Source: Chitinophagales bacterium (GTDB lineage: Bacteria > Bacteroidota > Bacteroidia > Chitinophagales > UBA2359). From it: 64,000 nucleotides of DNA. The translations under genes were made by a program, and so were the position numbers. How positions within the stretch are numbered: position 1 is the stretch's first letter; each line of letters begins with the position of its first letter. The stretch is from assembly GCA_020628375.1 (NCBI GenBank), contig JAHDFD010000023.1:1-64000 (forward strand). Direction: 5' to 3'. Shown piece by piece: positions 33,345 to 42,951 of the stretch. Below the pieces are notes generated by a model. It was not told the DNA's origin and did no database searches. It saw only the letters and a program-made list of their open reading frames with translations.

Positions 33345-35027
33345 CTAATCAAAAGCTTTTTCCAAAGTACTTACTTTATCCTTCTTTATTTTACTATAAA
33401 TAAACCAATTAAAGTATTTCACCATTTCTGGTAAAATTTGTGAAAGCTTTATTTCAGAATATTCATTTACATTATTTTTATGAAGCTTAGCATTTCTATA
33501 TTCATATGTTTCCTTAGCTATTGAGAAATAATATTCATTCCATATTGATTCATTCTTTTTTGAAAAAAGATTATCAATCACTTTTATGATTTCTAAAACT
33601 GCTGGGCTTTTGATACTTTTTTTATTCTTGTTTAAGAATTTATAAAATTCATTTTCATTATCAATAATATCGTATGAAATATCTAAACCTGTTTTTGAAG
33701 ACGAAACATTAAAAGGATGAAAAATATTGGATAACATTTGTTTTAAATATCGACGAACAGCGATTCTATTTTTAGTTTGGATTTTAGCAAAAGTTGATTG
33801 AATATTTGATTTAATTAAGGCCTCTAAAAAAATCCAGTATAAAGTGATGCTTTTATTATACTGCGCTTCCCATAATTTAGGTAAGTGAAATAAGTATTCA
33901 TCCTTTGCTTCTGTAGAAATTTCTGAAAGAACAGATATCATGTTGACATCATATTTATCTTGAGATAAATATTCTATATTAAGAAATGAATAAGAAAACC
34001 CACTAAATTCTTTTAAAGTTTCACAATACAAATAGTTTGACTTTTCCAAGTAAATATGTTCATTTGAGTTTGTACATTTTAATTTAAATTCAAGTAATTC
34101 TTTATTGATTATCTCAATTGCTTTTGAAACTGCAACTTTTTCATCAATATATTTCAATTTAATAAAGCATAAAATATGTTTTTTTCCTCTAAAAAAAATT
34201 TCTTTGACTTTCTTTTTATTGAATTCGTTAATAAACCCCTTTGTCAACATACTTTTTTTAACGCTACTACATATTTTATGTTTATAAGATAAAAACGTAA
34301 CATTATTTACTTTATAACAGAAATCACTTTCATCTCCTCCTACTGGGAAACAATTGTTAATTTTAAAGAAAAAGTATTGTTCTTTGAATCTTATTACTTC
34401 TTTTAATTTATAAAATTGATCCCGAAACAAACCTGATTCAGTTTCAACAATTATTTTATCCTGAAATATTTTTTTTAGTGATTCTTTTGAGTAGCCATCA
34501 AGTCTTAAATCAGCAACAAGTAAACTAGTTAATCTGTTTATATCCTTTTTATGGAATCTTAATTTATGCTTACATATTACAAATGAATATATACCATCAA
34601 CTAGTATATTTCTGAAGTTTTCTAGTAAGTCTCTCTTAACTAACTCTAAAACATTTTTAAACTCGTAAGTTTTGATTACCGTAAGTGATTGCCAAACTAT
34701 TGAGTTATTCGAGTTTACACTTCTTGATTTTTCATTAAAATGTCTCTCAACCAAAGGTTTCAAATCATTAAATGTTTCAAATGACTCTCTTAAATCTTCT
34801 ATAAATGGACGTAATTGATTTAAATGATTATCAATATATTGATTACATTTTTTAGGGTTATTCTTTAGCTGAAAGAGTATTTTATCAACTAAAGATAAAG
34901 GTGTATCTAAAGGATAAATTGGAAGAAAACCTATAATTTCATTTACAAAACTAAAATACTCCACGAAATAATTCATCTTTTCCCCTAAATTAGGATTGAG
35001 TTCATTATACATAAAATGTAATTTCAT
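33345..35027 (-). CDS. large AT-rich protein with C-terminal HEPN-like RX4H motif
   Basis: 560 residues, no signal peptide or membrane helix, rich in Lys, Asn, Ile and Phe; codon use is visibly more AT-biased than in neighbouring genes. The first 350 residues show mixed helices and strands with no recognised domain. The C-terminal about 180 residues are helical (ITLYWIFLEALIKSNIQSTF; TKNRIAVRRYLKQMLSN) and end with ETYEYRNAKLHKN, where R511 and H516 form the RX4H motif of HEPN ribonucleases. Large proteins of this type (ApeA-like and others) act in phage defence or abortive infection, so a defence role is plausible but unproven. It is flanked by mobile-looking repeats on both sides. Confidence 0.6.
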   Translation of the reverse strand: MKLHFMYNELNPNLGEKMNYFVEYFSFVNEIIGFLPIYPLDTPLSLVDKILFQLKNNPKKCNQYIDNHLNQLRPFIEDLRESFETFNDLKPLVERHFNEKSRSVNSNNSIVWQSLTVIKTYEFKNVLELVKRDLLENFRNILVDGIYSFVICKHKLRFHKKDINRLTSLLVADLRLDGYSKESLKKIFQDKIIVETESGLFRDQFYKLKEVIRFKEQYFFFKINNCFPVGGDESDFCYKVNNVTFLSYKHKICSSVKKSMLTKGFINEFNKKKVKEIFFRGKKHILCFIKLKYIDEKVAVSKAIEIINKELLEFKLKCTNSNEHIYLEKSNYLYCETLKEFSGFSYSFLNIEYLSQDKYDVNMISVLSEISTEAKDEYLFHLPKLWEAQYNKSITLYWIFLEALIKSNIQSTFAKIQTKNRIAVRRYLKQMLSNIFHPFNVSSSKTGLDISYDIIDNENEFYKFLNKNKKSIKSPAVLEIIKVIDNLFSKKNESIWNEYYFSIAKETYEYRNAKLHKNNVNEYSEIKLSQILPEMVKYFNWFIYSKIKKDKVSTLEKAFD

Positions 35028-35292
35028 GATTCTACAAACTGGAATATATATAAAATAGTTCTTTTATTCAAAATTCTGTTTCGTTTCACAAAAAGTGCCT
35101 CTCTATTGCTTAATATAGACTGCTTGAAAATGGAAAAGCTGTTCAAAAGGGAGAATTTGTGAAGCAATAGAATACCGCAAAACGTATGTCTATTGCTTGC
35201 GGGTCAGGAGACCAGCAAGGAGATGGGAATCTAATACTCCCTGTAATTTATAGATTCTTCACTTCAACTTCGCAAAGCTTCGTTTCGTTTTG

Positions 35293-35457
35293 AATGACCA
35301 GAACAGATGTTGCATTGGCTATAAAAACCAGCGTATTTCTTTATTCAAAGTCAACTAGCTTCGATATTTAATCAAATGAAAAACCTATCAGGTCAAATCC
35401 TAAAAAACGATACCATAAATTACAGTAATCCCTTTTATTACAAAGACCTGATAGGTT
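35293..35457. repeat. 165-bp direct repeat, copy A
   Basis: Matches 35603-35767 at an offset of 310 bases with four mismatches (about 97.6% identical by my count). The right half contains AACCTATCAGGTC and its complement about 60 bases apart (35381-35457), so each copy may fold into a long hairpin. Confidence 0.8.
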
Positions 35458-35602
35458 GAAGGTAATTCTGCCCCACGTTGGTTATTGCACTACAGCCTTT
35501 TCTTTGTTAGTTTCTATGAAATAATTCGAGTAACAGAGTAACATTATCAAGTTGTTAAGTTTATGGCTAATTGAACGGGTTGAAGATTTCAGCATTCGCC
35601 AA

Positions 35603-35767
35603 AATGACCAGAACAGATGTTGCATTGGCTATAAAAAACAGTGTATTTCTTTATTCAAAGTCAACTAGCTTCGATATTTGATCAAATGAAAAACCTATCA
35701 GGTCAAATCCTAAAAAACGATACCATAAATTACAGTAATCCCTTTTATTACAAAAACCTGATAGGTT
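35603..35767. repeat. 165-bp direct repeat, copy B
   Basis: Second copy of the repeat at 35293-35457, same orientation, 145 bases downstream. It ends 33 bases before the final codon of the RND gene on the minus strand, where its CCTGATAGGTT arm and the paired AACCTATCAGGT could act as the terminator of the efflux operon. Confidence 0.8.
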
Positions 35768-35799
35768 AGAGATAGAATGATTATTTAGCTATTCTTGTA

Positions 35800-38700
35800 T
35801 TATCTGTTAACCCCTTTCCCAAATAATGCAAACTGAAATCTGTCGATCAGTAAGTACATAACCGGAACCATAATCAGTGTTAAGAAAGTAGCGAAGGTTA
35901 AACCAAAAATAACCGTCCATGCCATTGCTCCCCAGAAAGCTACGGTATCACCTCCCATATAAATATTCGGGTCGAAATTGTTCAATAAACCAAAGAAATC
36001 GATATTCAAACCAATCGCCATAGGAATCAAGCCCAGAATAGTCGTGATCGCCGTTAATAAAACCGGACGTAAACGGGTTGAACCACCTCTTACAATCGCA
36101 TCTACGACCTGAGCTTTGGTCTGACGAACATCGTCAGGTAAATTAAGTTCCTCGCGCTGACGTTTACGCACCAAATTCGTGTAATCGATCAATACGATTG
36201 CATTGTTTACAACAACCCCGGCAAGGGAGATAATTCCAATACCTGTCATTAGAATAACAACATCCATTTGTGCGAAGAAATAGCCCAAGAATACACCAAT
36301 GGTACTGAATACCACCGTTAAAACTATAAGGAATGGCATAGCTATGGAATTGAACTGCATTACGATTATCAGGAATATCAGGAATACCGCGATCAACATG
36401 GCATTCATCAAAAAGTTAGCAACGCTCGCATTTTCTTCCTCCTGCCCGGTGAACTTTATGGTATAACCATCAGGAACTTCATAATTATCCATTACAGATT
36501 TCAATTCATTAACCAATTCACCACCATTATATCCTTCTAATAAATTTGAATATAAGGTTACCATACGTTCCTGATCTTTACGACGAACAGAACCTAAGGT
36601 AGAACTCAACTCGGTAGTTGCTATTGTTGAAACCGGAATCTGCATATAACGCCCCATGTTCTGATTCATGAAAGATATTTGTTGATTCAGAACTGTTTCC
36701 GGATCGTAGCGTTGTTCCTGATTAAAGCGTAACATGATCGGGTATTCATCTTCACCCTGCTTGAATTTAGAAACTTCTTTTCCGAAAATAGCTGTACGTA
36801 TATCACCTGCCACCTGAGCGGTTGATAAACCAAATTCTCGTACCTGCGCACGATCTAATTTCACCAATAATTCTGGCTTATCCAGATCAACATCCAGCTT
36901 TAAGTCTTCATAACCAACAACACCCGATTCATCCAAAAAGGTTTTTACTTTTTGTGCCTCATCAATTAGTTCTTCAAAATCACCATCACCAGTAATTTCA
37001 ATATTTATCGGCGGACTTTGTGGTGGCCCATTGGCTTCTTTTCCAAGCGTTATCGTTATTTCATCATTAAAATCAGAAGTTGCTTCTCTGATCTCTTCCA
37101 TGAGTTTATTGGTAGAAACACCTCTTCTCAACTGGAACTCTTCAAAGAAAACTGAAATCCTTGCTCGATTTGGAGTATTTCGACTATCGGCACGTTGTGG
37201 ATCGCCAGCACCCTGACCAACATTCGCCATTACTGCCTCGACCATATAATCGTAAGGTTCCAGAATTTCCAGGACTCTGTTTTCCAACTCATTTGCCAAT
37301 TTATTGGTTTTCTCTACGTCGGTTCCTATAGGAAATTCAGCATACACATAAACTTGTAAAGGTTCATTATCAGGCAATAGTGTTCCTCTTTCAAACAAAG
37401 GACCAACGATGGTTGACATTACAAACATCAACAATGCAATCGTCCCACCAAAGAAAGCCAATGGCATAAAACTCCAAAGCGAAAAACGCAATACTTTTTC
37501 GTAGCCTTTTTCGAGTGCCGGCATTGCATATTTATTAAACAAACGGGTTAACGGCGCGAACAAATAATTCTGAATCAGAATAAGGGCTGCAATAATCGCC
37601 ATAAGCGATCCCAGCCAAGTAATTTTTGCCTGATATGCAGCAATACTTAATATTGCAAAAATGGCAAAATAGATCAGTATTTTAAGGTGTGCTGTTTTCT
37701 CTCCTTCTTTTTCAACTTTCATAAAAGTAGCACACAGTACGGGGTTTACCACTAATCCTACAAATAAAGAAGAAGCCAAAACCAAAATCAGGGTAATGGG
37801 AAGATACTTCATAAACTCACCCCAGATATCGTTCCAGAAAAGTAGTGGTAAAAAGGCTGCTAAGGTTGTAGCTGTTGAAGCAATAATTGGCATAGCTACC
37901 TCTCCTACGCCTTCCTTTGCCGCTTGCTTTGGTGGCACTCCTTCTTCCATGAGTCGGTAAATATTTTCGACGACTACAATTCCGTTATCTACCAACATTC
38001 CAAGTGCGAGAATGAGTGAAAATAATACCATCATATTCATGGTTACGCCCATGAATCCGAGCATCATAAAACCCATTAACATGGAAAGTGGAATTGCCAC
38101 ACCTACAAAAAGGGCATTTCTGAAACCTAAAAAGAATAATAATACTAAGGTTACTAATATTACCCCTGAGATAATTGAATTCTCAAGGCTATCAACCATC
38201 ATTCGCGTTTGCTTAGAAGTATCATTGATCAATCTTACTTCTAAATTCTGCGGAAAAGTATTGATCTCTGCATCTTCGATTATTGCTTTTATTTTATCGG
38301 AAGCATCGAGTAGGTTAGAACCAGTTCTTTTAAGAACATCTAAGGATACAACAGGCATTTTATTCGTTCGGGCATAACTAGCTGTTTCTTCGTATCCATA
38401 AGTTACGCTTGCTATATCTTTCAGGTAAACATTCCCTCCACGATTCTTTATAAGAATGTCCTTTATTTCGTTTACATTCTTGAATTCTCCTAATATGCGG
38501 ACATTTCTTCGCATGCCACCTTCAAGTAAATCACCACCTGAAATGGTCATATTTTCACGTCCGATTGCTTGTTCTATATCGTATAAACTTACCTGACGTG
38601 CCGACATCGCATGACTGTTCACATTGATCGATACTTCTTTTTTCTGTACTCCCCGTATATCGACTTGCTTAATTTCAGGTAATTTCTCTATTCTTTCCTG

Positions 38701-39327
38701 AAGGAATTCAGCATATTCGTTCAATAGATCGATATCATCAAAACCTGAAAGATTGATATTGAGTACCGGCATCAGGTTAGGATCGAATTCTTTCACCATC
38801 GGTTCTCTATCCAGATCGGTTGGTAAAGTTGCTTTATCAATGGCATCTTTTACGTCGATCATTGCCTTATCGGCAGGAATATCCATTCTGAATTTCACTT
38901 CTATACTTGAGAAATCCTGAATAGAGGTTGAAACGATCTCATCTACTCCTGAAATGGCACCTAGTTCTTTTTCCAATGGTCGGGTAATCAGGTTTTCCAT
39001 ATCGAGTGGCGAGTTACCCGGATATACTGTTGAAACGAAAAACTGCGGAATTTTTATCTCCGGAAAGTTTTCTTTAGGCATAGAACTATATGCCGACCAA
39101 CCCATAACTACAATCAGGAAAATAATAACGAAAATACTCGTTGCATTATCGATCGAAAGATTGGAAACAGGGAAATAACGTACAATACGGCTTTTGGTAT
39201 CTCTGTTATTGCCTTCTTCAACGAGCACTTTTTTATCTTCTCGCTTTACTTCTCTTACCGTTTCTTCCTCAACAGCAATTCCATTAGTATTTTCTATTTC
39301 CGGGTTTATGTCTTTTATTTCTTCCAT
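35800..39327 (-). CDS. RND efflux transporter (HAE1/AcrB-like)
   Basis: 1175 residues, last gene of a tetR-tolC-MFP-RND operon. After an unusual charged N-terminal extension of about 50 residues (EIKDINPEIENTNGIAVEEE), the first helix NATSIFVIIFLIVVMGWSAY is followed by KENFPEIKIPQFFVSTVYPG, the usual entry to the porter domain. Helix 4 has ALGMLVDNGIVVVENIYR with the proton-relay Asp, and helix 10 has LAGVVVNNAIVLIDYTN. It should export drugs, detergents or other amphiphiles through the TolC protein encoded upstream. An extra hydrophobic stretch near 560-600 (LIYFAIFAILSIAAYQAKIT) is a lineage feature. Confidence 0.93.
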   Translation of the reverse strand: MEEIKDINPEIENTNGIAVEEETVREVKREDKKVLVEEGNNRDTKSRIVRYFPVSNLSIDNATSIFVIIFLIVVMGWSAYSSMPKENFPEIKIPQFFVSTVYPGNSPLDMENLITRPLEKELGAISGVDEIVSTSIQDFSSIEVKFRMDIPADKAMIDVKDAIDKATLPTDLDREPMVKEFDPNLMPVLNINLSGFDDIDLLNEYAEFLQERIEKLPEIKQVDIRGVQKKEVSINVNSHAMSARQVSLYDIEQAIGRENMTISGGDLLEGGMRRNVRILGEFKNVNEIKDILIKNRGGNVYLKDIASVTYGYEETASYARTNKMPVVSLDVLKRTGSNLLDASDKIKAIIEDAEINTFPQNLEVRLINDTSKQTRMMVDSLENSIISGVILVTLVLLFFLGFRNALFVGVAIPLSMLMGFMMLGFMGVTMNMMVLFSLILALGMLVDNGIVVVENIYRLMEEGVPPKQAAKEGVGEVAMPIIASTATTLAAFLPLLFWNDIWGEFMKYLPITLILVLASSLFVGLVVNPVLCATFMKVEKEGEKTAHLKILIYFAIFAILSIAAYQAKITWLGSLMAIIAALILIQNYLFAPLTRLFNKYAMPALEKGYEKVLRFSLWSFMPLAFFGGTIALLMFVMSTIVGPLFERGTLLPDNEPLQVYVYAEFPIGTDVEKTNKLANELENRVLEILEPYDYMVEAVMANVGQGAGDPQRADSRNTPNRARISVFFEEFQLRRGVSTNKLMEEIREATSDFNDEITITLGKEANGPPQSPPINIEITGDGDFEELIDEAQKVKTFLDESGVVGYEDLKLDVDLDKPELLVKLDRAQVREFGLSTAQVAGDIRTAIFGKEVSKFKQGEDEYPIMLRFNQEQRYDPETVLNQQISFMNQNMGRYMQIPVSTIATTELSSTLGSVRRKDQERMVTLYSNLLEGYNGGELVNELKSVMDNYEVPDGYTIKFTGQEEENASVANFLMNAMLIAVFLIFLIIVMQFNSIAMPFLIVLTVVFSTIGVFLGYFFAQMDVVILMTGIGIISLAGVVVNNAIVLIDYTNLVRKRQREELNLPDDVRQTKAQVVDAIVRGGSTRLRPVLLTAITTILGLIPMAIGLNIDFFGLLNNFDPNIYMGGDTVAFWGAMAWTVIFGLTFATFLTLIMVPVMYLLIDRFQFALFGKGVNR

Positions 39328-39363
39328 AACCTATTTGTTTTTTGGAATTAAGCATTCAAGTAC

Positions 39364-40515
39364 TTACTGTACTTTAACCAAATCACCGTCTTTCACTGCT
39401 GACCTACCTTCTGCAATAATTATTTCTTTTCCTTCTAAACCAGATTCTACTATTGTTTGTCCGTTTGAAGAACGACCGATCTCGATTCTTACTTTTCTCG
39501 CAATTGTATTATCACGATCTTTTTTCACAATAAATACGTAATCACCTTTTGTATCTTGTTTGATCAGATTTGTAGGAATGGTTACTGCATTTTCTTTCTC
39601 ATACTCTTTGAGCTTTAACATGGTAGTCATGTTCGGCTTTAATTTTCCACCTTTATTCGATACATCTGCTTCGATCGAGAAAGTTCTGTTCATAGGGTTC
39701 ATCATTGCTCCGATCTTAGAAACCCTTGCTGTCGTTTCATATTCAATAGCAGGAATTTCTACTGCGATCCTTTGTCCTTTTTTAACTGATTTCAAATAAT
39801 TCTCAGCAATATTCGCCACTATTTGTACCCTACTCAAATCGAACATAGTTACTACGGGCATTCCGGGGCCTGCCAGTTCTCCCTGCTTTATATTCACCAT
39901 TTCTACAACACCTGTTGCCGGAGAGTAAACATTTGTTTTTCCTAAATTCACCTGTACAGACGCCAGCTTTTTTTCAAGACCTTCAACATTGTTTTTCGCC
40001 TGAAGATATTCCAATTCAGCACCGATACCCTGCGCCCACAAACGCGCTCTACGTTCATAAACATCGCGTGCCAATGCCAAGCCGGTTTCGATCTCAGCAA
40101 TGCCTGAAGTAATTTGTGAATCATCAAGTTTAGCGATCAGATCACCTTTTCTTACATAATCTCCTTCTGAAACATTTAAGCTGAGTACACGACCACCTAA
40201 TTCAGAAGAAGCAACGAAAGTACCTTTGGTGGCAATACTGCCCTGTACCTCTATAAATTCCTGATAATTTTCTACTCTTGAAGTATCTACTGTTATTTTC
40301 AATACTTTAGGCTTTTTCTTTGCTTGTGGATCTTCTTTTTCGATCTTTTGTTCCAGTTCAGCAATTTCTTTTTTAAGTTTATTGAACTCAACTTTTTGCA
40401 TTTTGAGCCATTCTTTTTTACCCTCTAAAGTTGAAAGGTCGGGTTTTTCTTCACCTCCACACCCTACTATAAATAATGTAAAAATTAAAGTTGTAAGTAT
40501 TGTTAGTTTGTTCAT
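39364..40515 (-). CDS. RND membrane fusion protein (periplasmic adaptor lipoprotein)
   Basis: 383 residues with lipoprotein signal MNKLTILTTLIFTLFIVGC (Cys 19). After a coiled-coil (KKEWLKMQKVEFNKLKKEIA), the adaptor layout follows: barrel-sandwich half VLSLNVSEGDYVRKGDLIAK near residue 112, helical hairpin, second half SPATGVVEMVNIKQGELAGP, beta-barrel and membrane-proximal part ending in GLEGKEIIIAEGRSAVKDGD. It links the RND pump with TolC. 36 bases separate it from the RND gene and 59 from the TolC gene, consistent with one transcript. Confidence 0.93.
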   Translation of the reverse strand: MNKLTILTTLIFTLFIVGCGGEEKPDLSTLEGKKEWLKMQKVEFNKLKKEIAELEQKIEKEDPQAKKKPKVLKITVDTSRVENYQEFIEVQGSIATKGTFVASSELGGRVLSLNVSEGDYVRKGDLIAKLDDSQITSGIAEIETGLALARDVYERRARLWAQGIGAELEYLQAKNNVEGLEKKLASVQVNLGKTNVYSPATGVVEMVNIKQGELAGPGMPVVTMFDLSRVQIVANIAENYLKSVKKGQRIAVEIPAIEYETTARVSKIGAMMNPMNRTFSIEADVSNKGGKLKPNMTTMLKLKEYEKENAVTIPTNLIKQDTKGDYVFIVKKDRDNTIARKVRIEIGRSSNGQTIVESGLEGKEIIIAEGRSAVKDGDLVKVQ

Positions 40516-40574
40516 TTTATTGCGTTTTCATTTGTTATCACCCATCGAGCATCTTCCATTAACGATAATCAATC

Positions 40575-42038
40575 TTAGTATTTCCCCATTGCCTTATTCA
40601 GGTCGGCTTTTGCAACAACCAGGTCATATAAAGTTTGAATGTACGATTGTTGTGTTTGGAATAAGGAAGATTCGGCTTGTGTTAGTTCGAGGCTACTTCC
40701 AACACCTTCATTATATTTTATTAAGGCTACATCGTAAATTTTCTGAGCCAATTCTAAATTCCCTTTTTGGTTCTTTACTGCTTCCTGCGAATTGGTATAG
40801 CTGATACTTGCGTTTTTATACTCCAATTGATAAATCTGTTTCAAGTATTCTTTGCCTAGCTTGATTCTTTCTGTATTTACCTTTCGCTGTGCTACCTGAT
40901 ATTTGGTTTGGAATCCATCGAAAATAGGTACTGAAACGAACAAGCCTATGGTTGTAGCCGGAAACCATTTATTCTGAAAAAGGCGAAAATCATTTGCCTG
41001 ATATTGCCACTGGTGTGTTGCGTACAAAGCTACTGTTGGATAACGTTGCGACTTAAGTCGTTTCTCATCAATTTCATTCAATTGTTCCTGAATGCCGAGT
41101 ACTTCGTAATCTTTGCGATAATCTTCTAAATTTTCTGGACTAATAAGTGTAATCTCTTCATTAATAAAGTCGTTTAACTCATTACTCAGTTCAATTTCAT
41201 TACGCACATCGTAACCCATTTGAAATTTGAGTAATTCGCGTGCTAAAGTTGCCAATCTTACTACGCTTTCCTGCTGAATTTTTAAATTCGATAAAGAAAG
41301 GTCGATTCTATCGACTTCCAGCTTTTCTATAAATCCGTTTATATAGAGTTGTTCTAACTCATTTCGTAGTTTACTTAGGTTAGTTATATTCTTATCAAGG
41401 ATTTTATCATTCTCATCGGCGATCAGGCAGTTATAATAAGCTTTGATTACTCTGTCTGTAATGTCACTTGTTCCTGCTTCTTTTTGCTTTTCCGATAATT
41501 CGACATACATTTTTGCGGCTTGTAATCCGTATAAATACGAGCCACTGAACAACAACTGATTCAATTCGAATGAAGGCGTAATATTATGCCTTTGTACAAA
41601 AGTTGCTTCTTGTTCTTCTCCCGGAATAATTCCACCTTCGGGGGTAATCAATGTAGCACCAAAAAAATTACCATTCTGGTCAGAAAGGGGCATTCCGTTT
41701 TCGCTTACAACTAAACCTGATTGTGGTGAAAAATCGCCTGGAAAAATAGTTTTAGGTCTTACTGCCCATAATTGATAATTGGCAGAAAAGTCTAATTTGG
41801 GTAATCCTGTAGCAACCAACTCTCCTACCCTTGCTTTTGCTTCCAGAATATTCAGGTCTGCCTGAATACCTTCAACATTGTGTGTTAAAGCATAATCTAT
41901 TGCTTCCTGAAGACTGAAAGTGCTTTTAGTAGATTGCATTACTTCATCTACTGTTGTTTTTTCAACTGCTGTGCTATCTTCCTGTGCAACGGCACTCAGA
42001 GAAACAAAGAATAAAATATATAGTAGCTTTTTTTTCAC
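40575..42038 (-). CDS. TolC family outer membrane efflux protein
   Basis: 487 residues, signal peptide MKKKLLYILFFVSLSAVAQE. Two TolC/OEP repeats are visible, each with long helices; markers are SLQEAIDYALTHNVEGIQAD near the N-terminus and KYNEGVGSSLELTQAESSLF near the C-terminus. It forms the outer-membrane exit duct for the pump. The start codon is GTG and overlaps the tetR stop by one base (TAGTG), so the two genes are translationally coupled. Confidence 0.93.
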   Translation of the reverse strand: MKKKLLYILFFVSLSAVAQEDSTAVEKTTVDEVMQSTKSTFSLQEAIDYALTHNVEGIQADLNILEAKARVGELVATGLPKLDFSANYQLWAVRPKTIFPGDFSPQSGLVVSENGMPLSDQNGNFFGATLITPEGGIIPGEEQEATFVQRHNITPSFELNQLLFSGSYLYGLQAAKMYVELSEKQKEAGTSDITDRVIKAYYNCLIADENDKILDKNITNLSKLRNELEQLYINGFIEKLEVDRIDLSLSNLKIQQESVVRLATLARELLKFQMGYDVRNEIELSNELNDFINEEITLISPENLEDYRKDYEVLGIQEQLNEIDEKRLKSQRYPTVALYATHQWQYQANDFRLFQNKWFPATTIGLFVSVPIFDGFQTKYQVAQRKVNTERIKLGKEYLKQIYQLEYKNASISYTNSQEAVKNQKGNLELAQKIYDVALIKYNEGVGSSLELTQAESSLFQTQQSYIQTLYDLVVAKADLNKAMGKY

Positions 42039-42658
42039 TAGGCGCTTGTTTTGTTTTGATTTAAAGAATTCAGGTATTGATTGAAGTAAGTTTCTCCTGT
42101 TTCGCTTGCTACACCATGAATATGGTATTTCAATAACTCGATATAAACATCGGCTTTACTGAAGTAGGCTGGAAAAACATTAATATCGATAATAGAATCA
42201 ATTTTAGATACATATAATCTGGTAATAATTTCTATATTGAAATCATTACGATACCAGCCTTGTTCAATTCCTTTCTCTAGATTTGTTTGAATAGTCGAAG
42301 CGATAAAAAGTTTGTGTTCTTCGAATAATTCCCATGTTTGTGGATATAATCTTTTCAGATCATAAGCTCCTGTGGGATTTACCTGACGTAAGTGCTTTAT
42401 TACATATCGTCCTATTTCTACAAATTCTTCGATAGCATTTTTGTCAACATCTGTAATTTCGTCAATCGCCTCTTTTTCCATTTCTATATAGAACTCAATG
42501 GCTTTGTGCACCATATCTGCTTTATTCTCGAAATGCAGATATAGTGTTTTTTTAGAAATACCCAATTCCTGTGCTATTTGCTGCATGGTTACTGAACGTA
42601 CCCCTAAACGCATGATGGAGGGAATGATCCGTGCTAATATTTTCTGATCTTCATTCAT
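42038..42658 (-). CDS. TetR family regulator of the efflux operon
   Basis: 206 residues. N-terminal helix-turn-helix MQQIAQELGISKKTLYLHFE (24-43) is the TetR/AcrR pattern; the C-terminal part is the ligand-binding helical domain. It is the first gene of the operon and lies next to nested inverted repeats (42661-42719), so it most likely represses its own promoter and thereby the pump; the ligand is unknown. The ATG at 42658 is five to ten bases from the predicted transcription start. Confidence 0.92.
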   Translation of the reverse strand: MNEDQKILARIIPSIMRLGVRSVTMQQIAQELGISKKTLYLHFENKADMVHKAIEFYIEMEKEAIDEITDVDKNAIEEFVEIGRYVIKHLRQVNPTGAYDLKRLYPQTWELFEEHKLFIASTIQTNLEKGIEQGWYRNDFNIEIITRLYVSKIDSIIDINVFPAYFSKADVYIELLKYHIHGVASETGETYFNQYLNSLNQNKTSA

Positions 42659-42660
42659 AA

Positions 42661-42719
42661 AACTTTCGCAAAGTTATTCCATATAAACTTAGGAAACTTT
42701 AAAAAGTTTCAAAGTTTCC
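42661..42719 (-). promoter_or_regulatory. operator and promoter of the tetR-efflux operon
   Basis: Three symmetric elements occur together: AACTTTCGCAAAGTT (42661-42675), GAAACTTTAAAAAGTTTC (42693-42710) and a further half-site AAAGTTTCC (42711-42719), so GGAAACTTT is repeated inverted. A minus-strand TAACTTTG (42669-42676) matches the -7 consensus and overlaps the first symmetric element. This arrangement is typical of a TetR operator blocking its own promoter. Confidence 0.65.
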
Positions 42720-42892
42720 ATAAAAAAATTGTTAAAACTTTTTTCGTATTTGTATCGTTTAAGAGGTAAAAACTACAAAATGGCAGCTATATCATTGTTT
42801 ATCAAGACTTTTAATACAGCGTTTTTTCTCGAGAAGAGTATTGTTGTAGAAGAAATTCTTGATCTATGTATTTAGAGTATGTTTAAAAAGAA

Positions 42893-42923
42893 AATCCCGA
42901 CAAGAAAAAATCTTATCGGGATT
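42893..42923. terminator. hairpin terminator after the ECF sigma gene
   Basis: AATCCCGACAAGA (42893-42905) and TCTTATCGGGATT (42911-42923) pair at 12 of 13 positions around a 5-base A loop. On the minus strand a T-rich stretch follows, so it probably ends the sigma-factor transcript. Confidence 0.75.
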
Positions 42924-42951
42924 CATAATATTTTATTAAAAATAGAATTGC

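Larger units (their letters stand above)
35028..35799. other. 772-bp non-coding gap with direct repeats
   Basis: No plausible gene. It contains the 165-bp direct repeats 35293-35457 and 35603-35767, and near 35199-35225 a GGTCAGGAGACC-like stretch that resembles the hairpin arm at 63047-63058. It lies between the HEPN-like gene and the efflux operon and probably represents accumulated repeat and element remains. Confidence 0.6.

Noticed and set aside
35293-35767. CRISPR array
   Set aside because: Only two long repeats with one spacer of 145 bases and no cas genes.
38012-38377. Plus-strand frame inside the RND gene
   Set aside because: Antisense shadow; biased composition of a coding sequence on the other strand.
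42780-42878. 32-codon frame divergent from tetR (MAAISLFIKTFNTAFFLEKS...)
   Set aside because: Too short, no homology seen; it starts beside a plausible TTG/TATTTG promoter-like stretch but that is not enough to call a gene.
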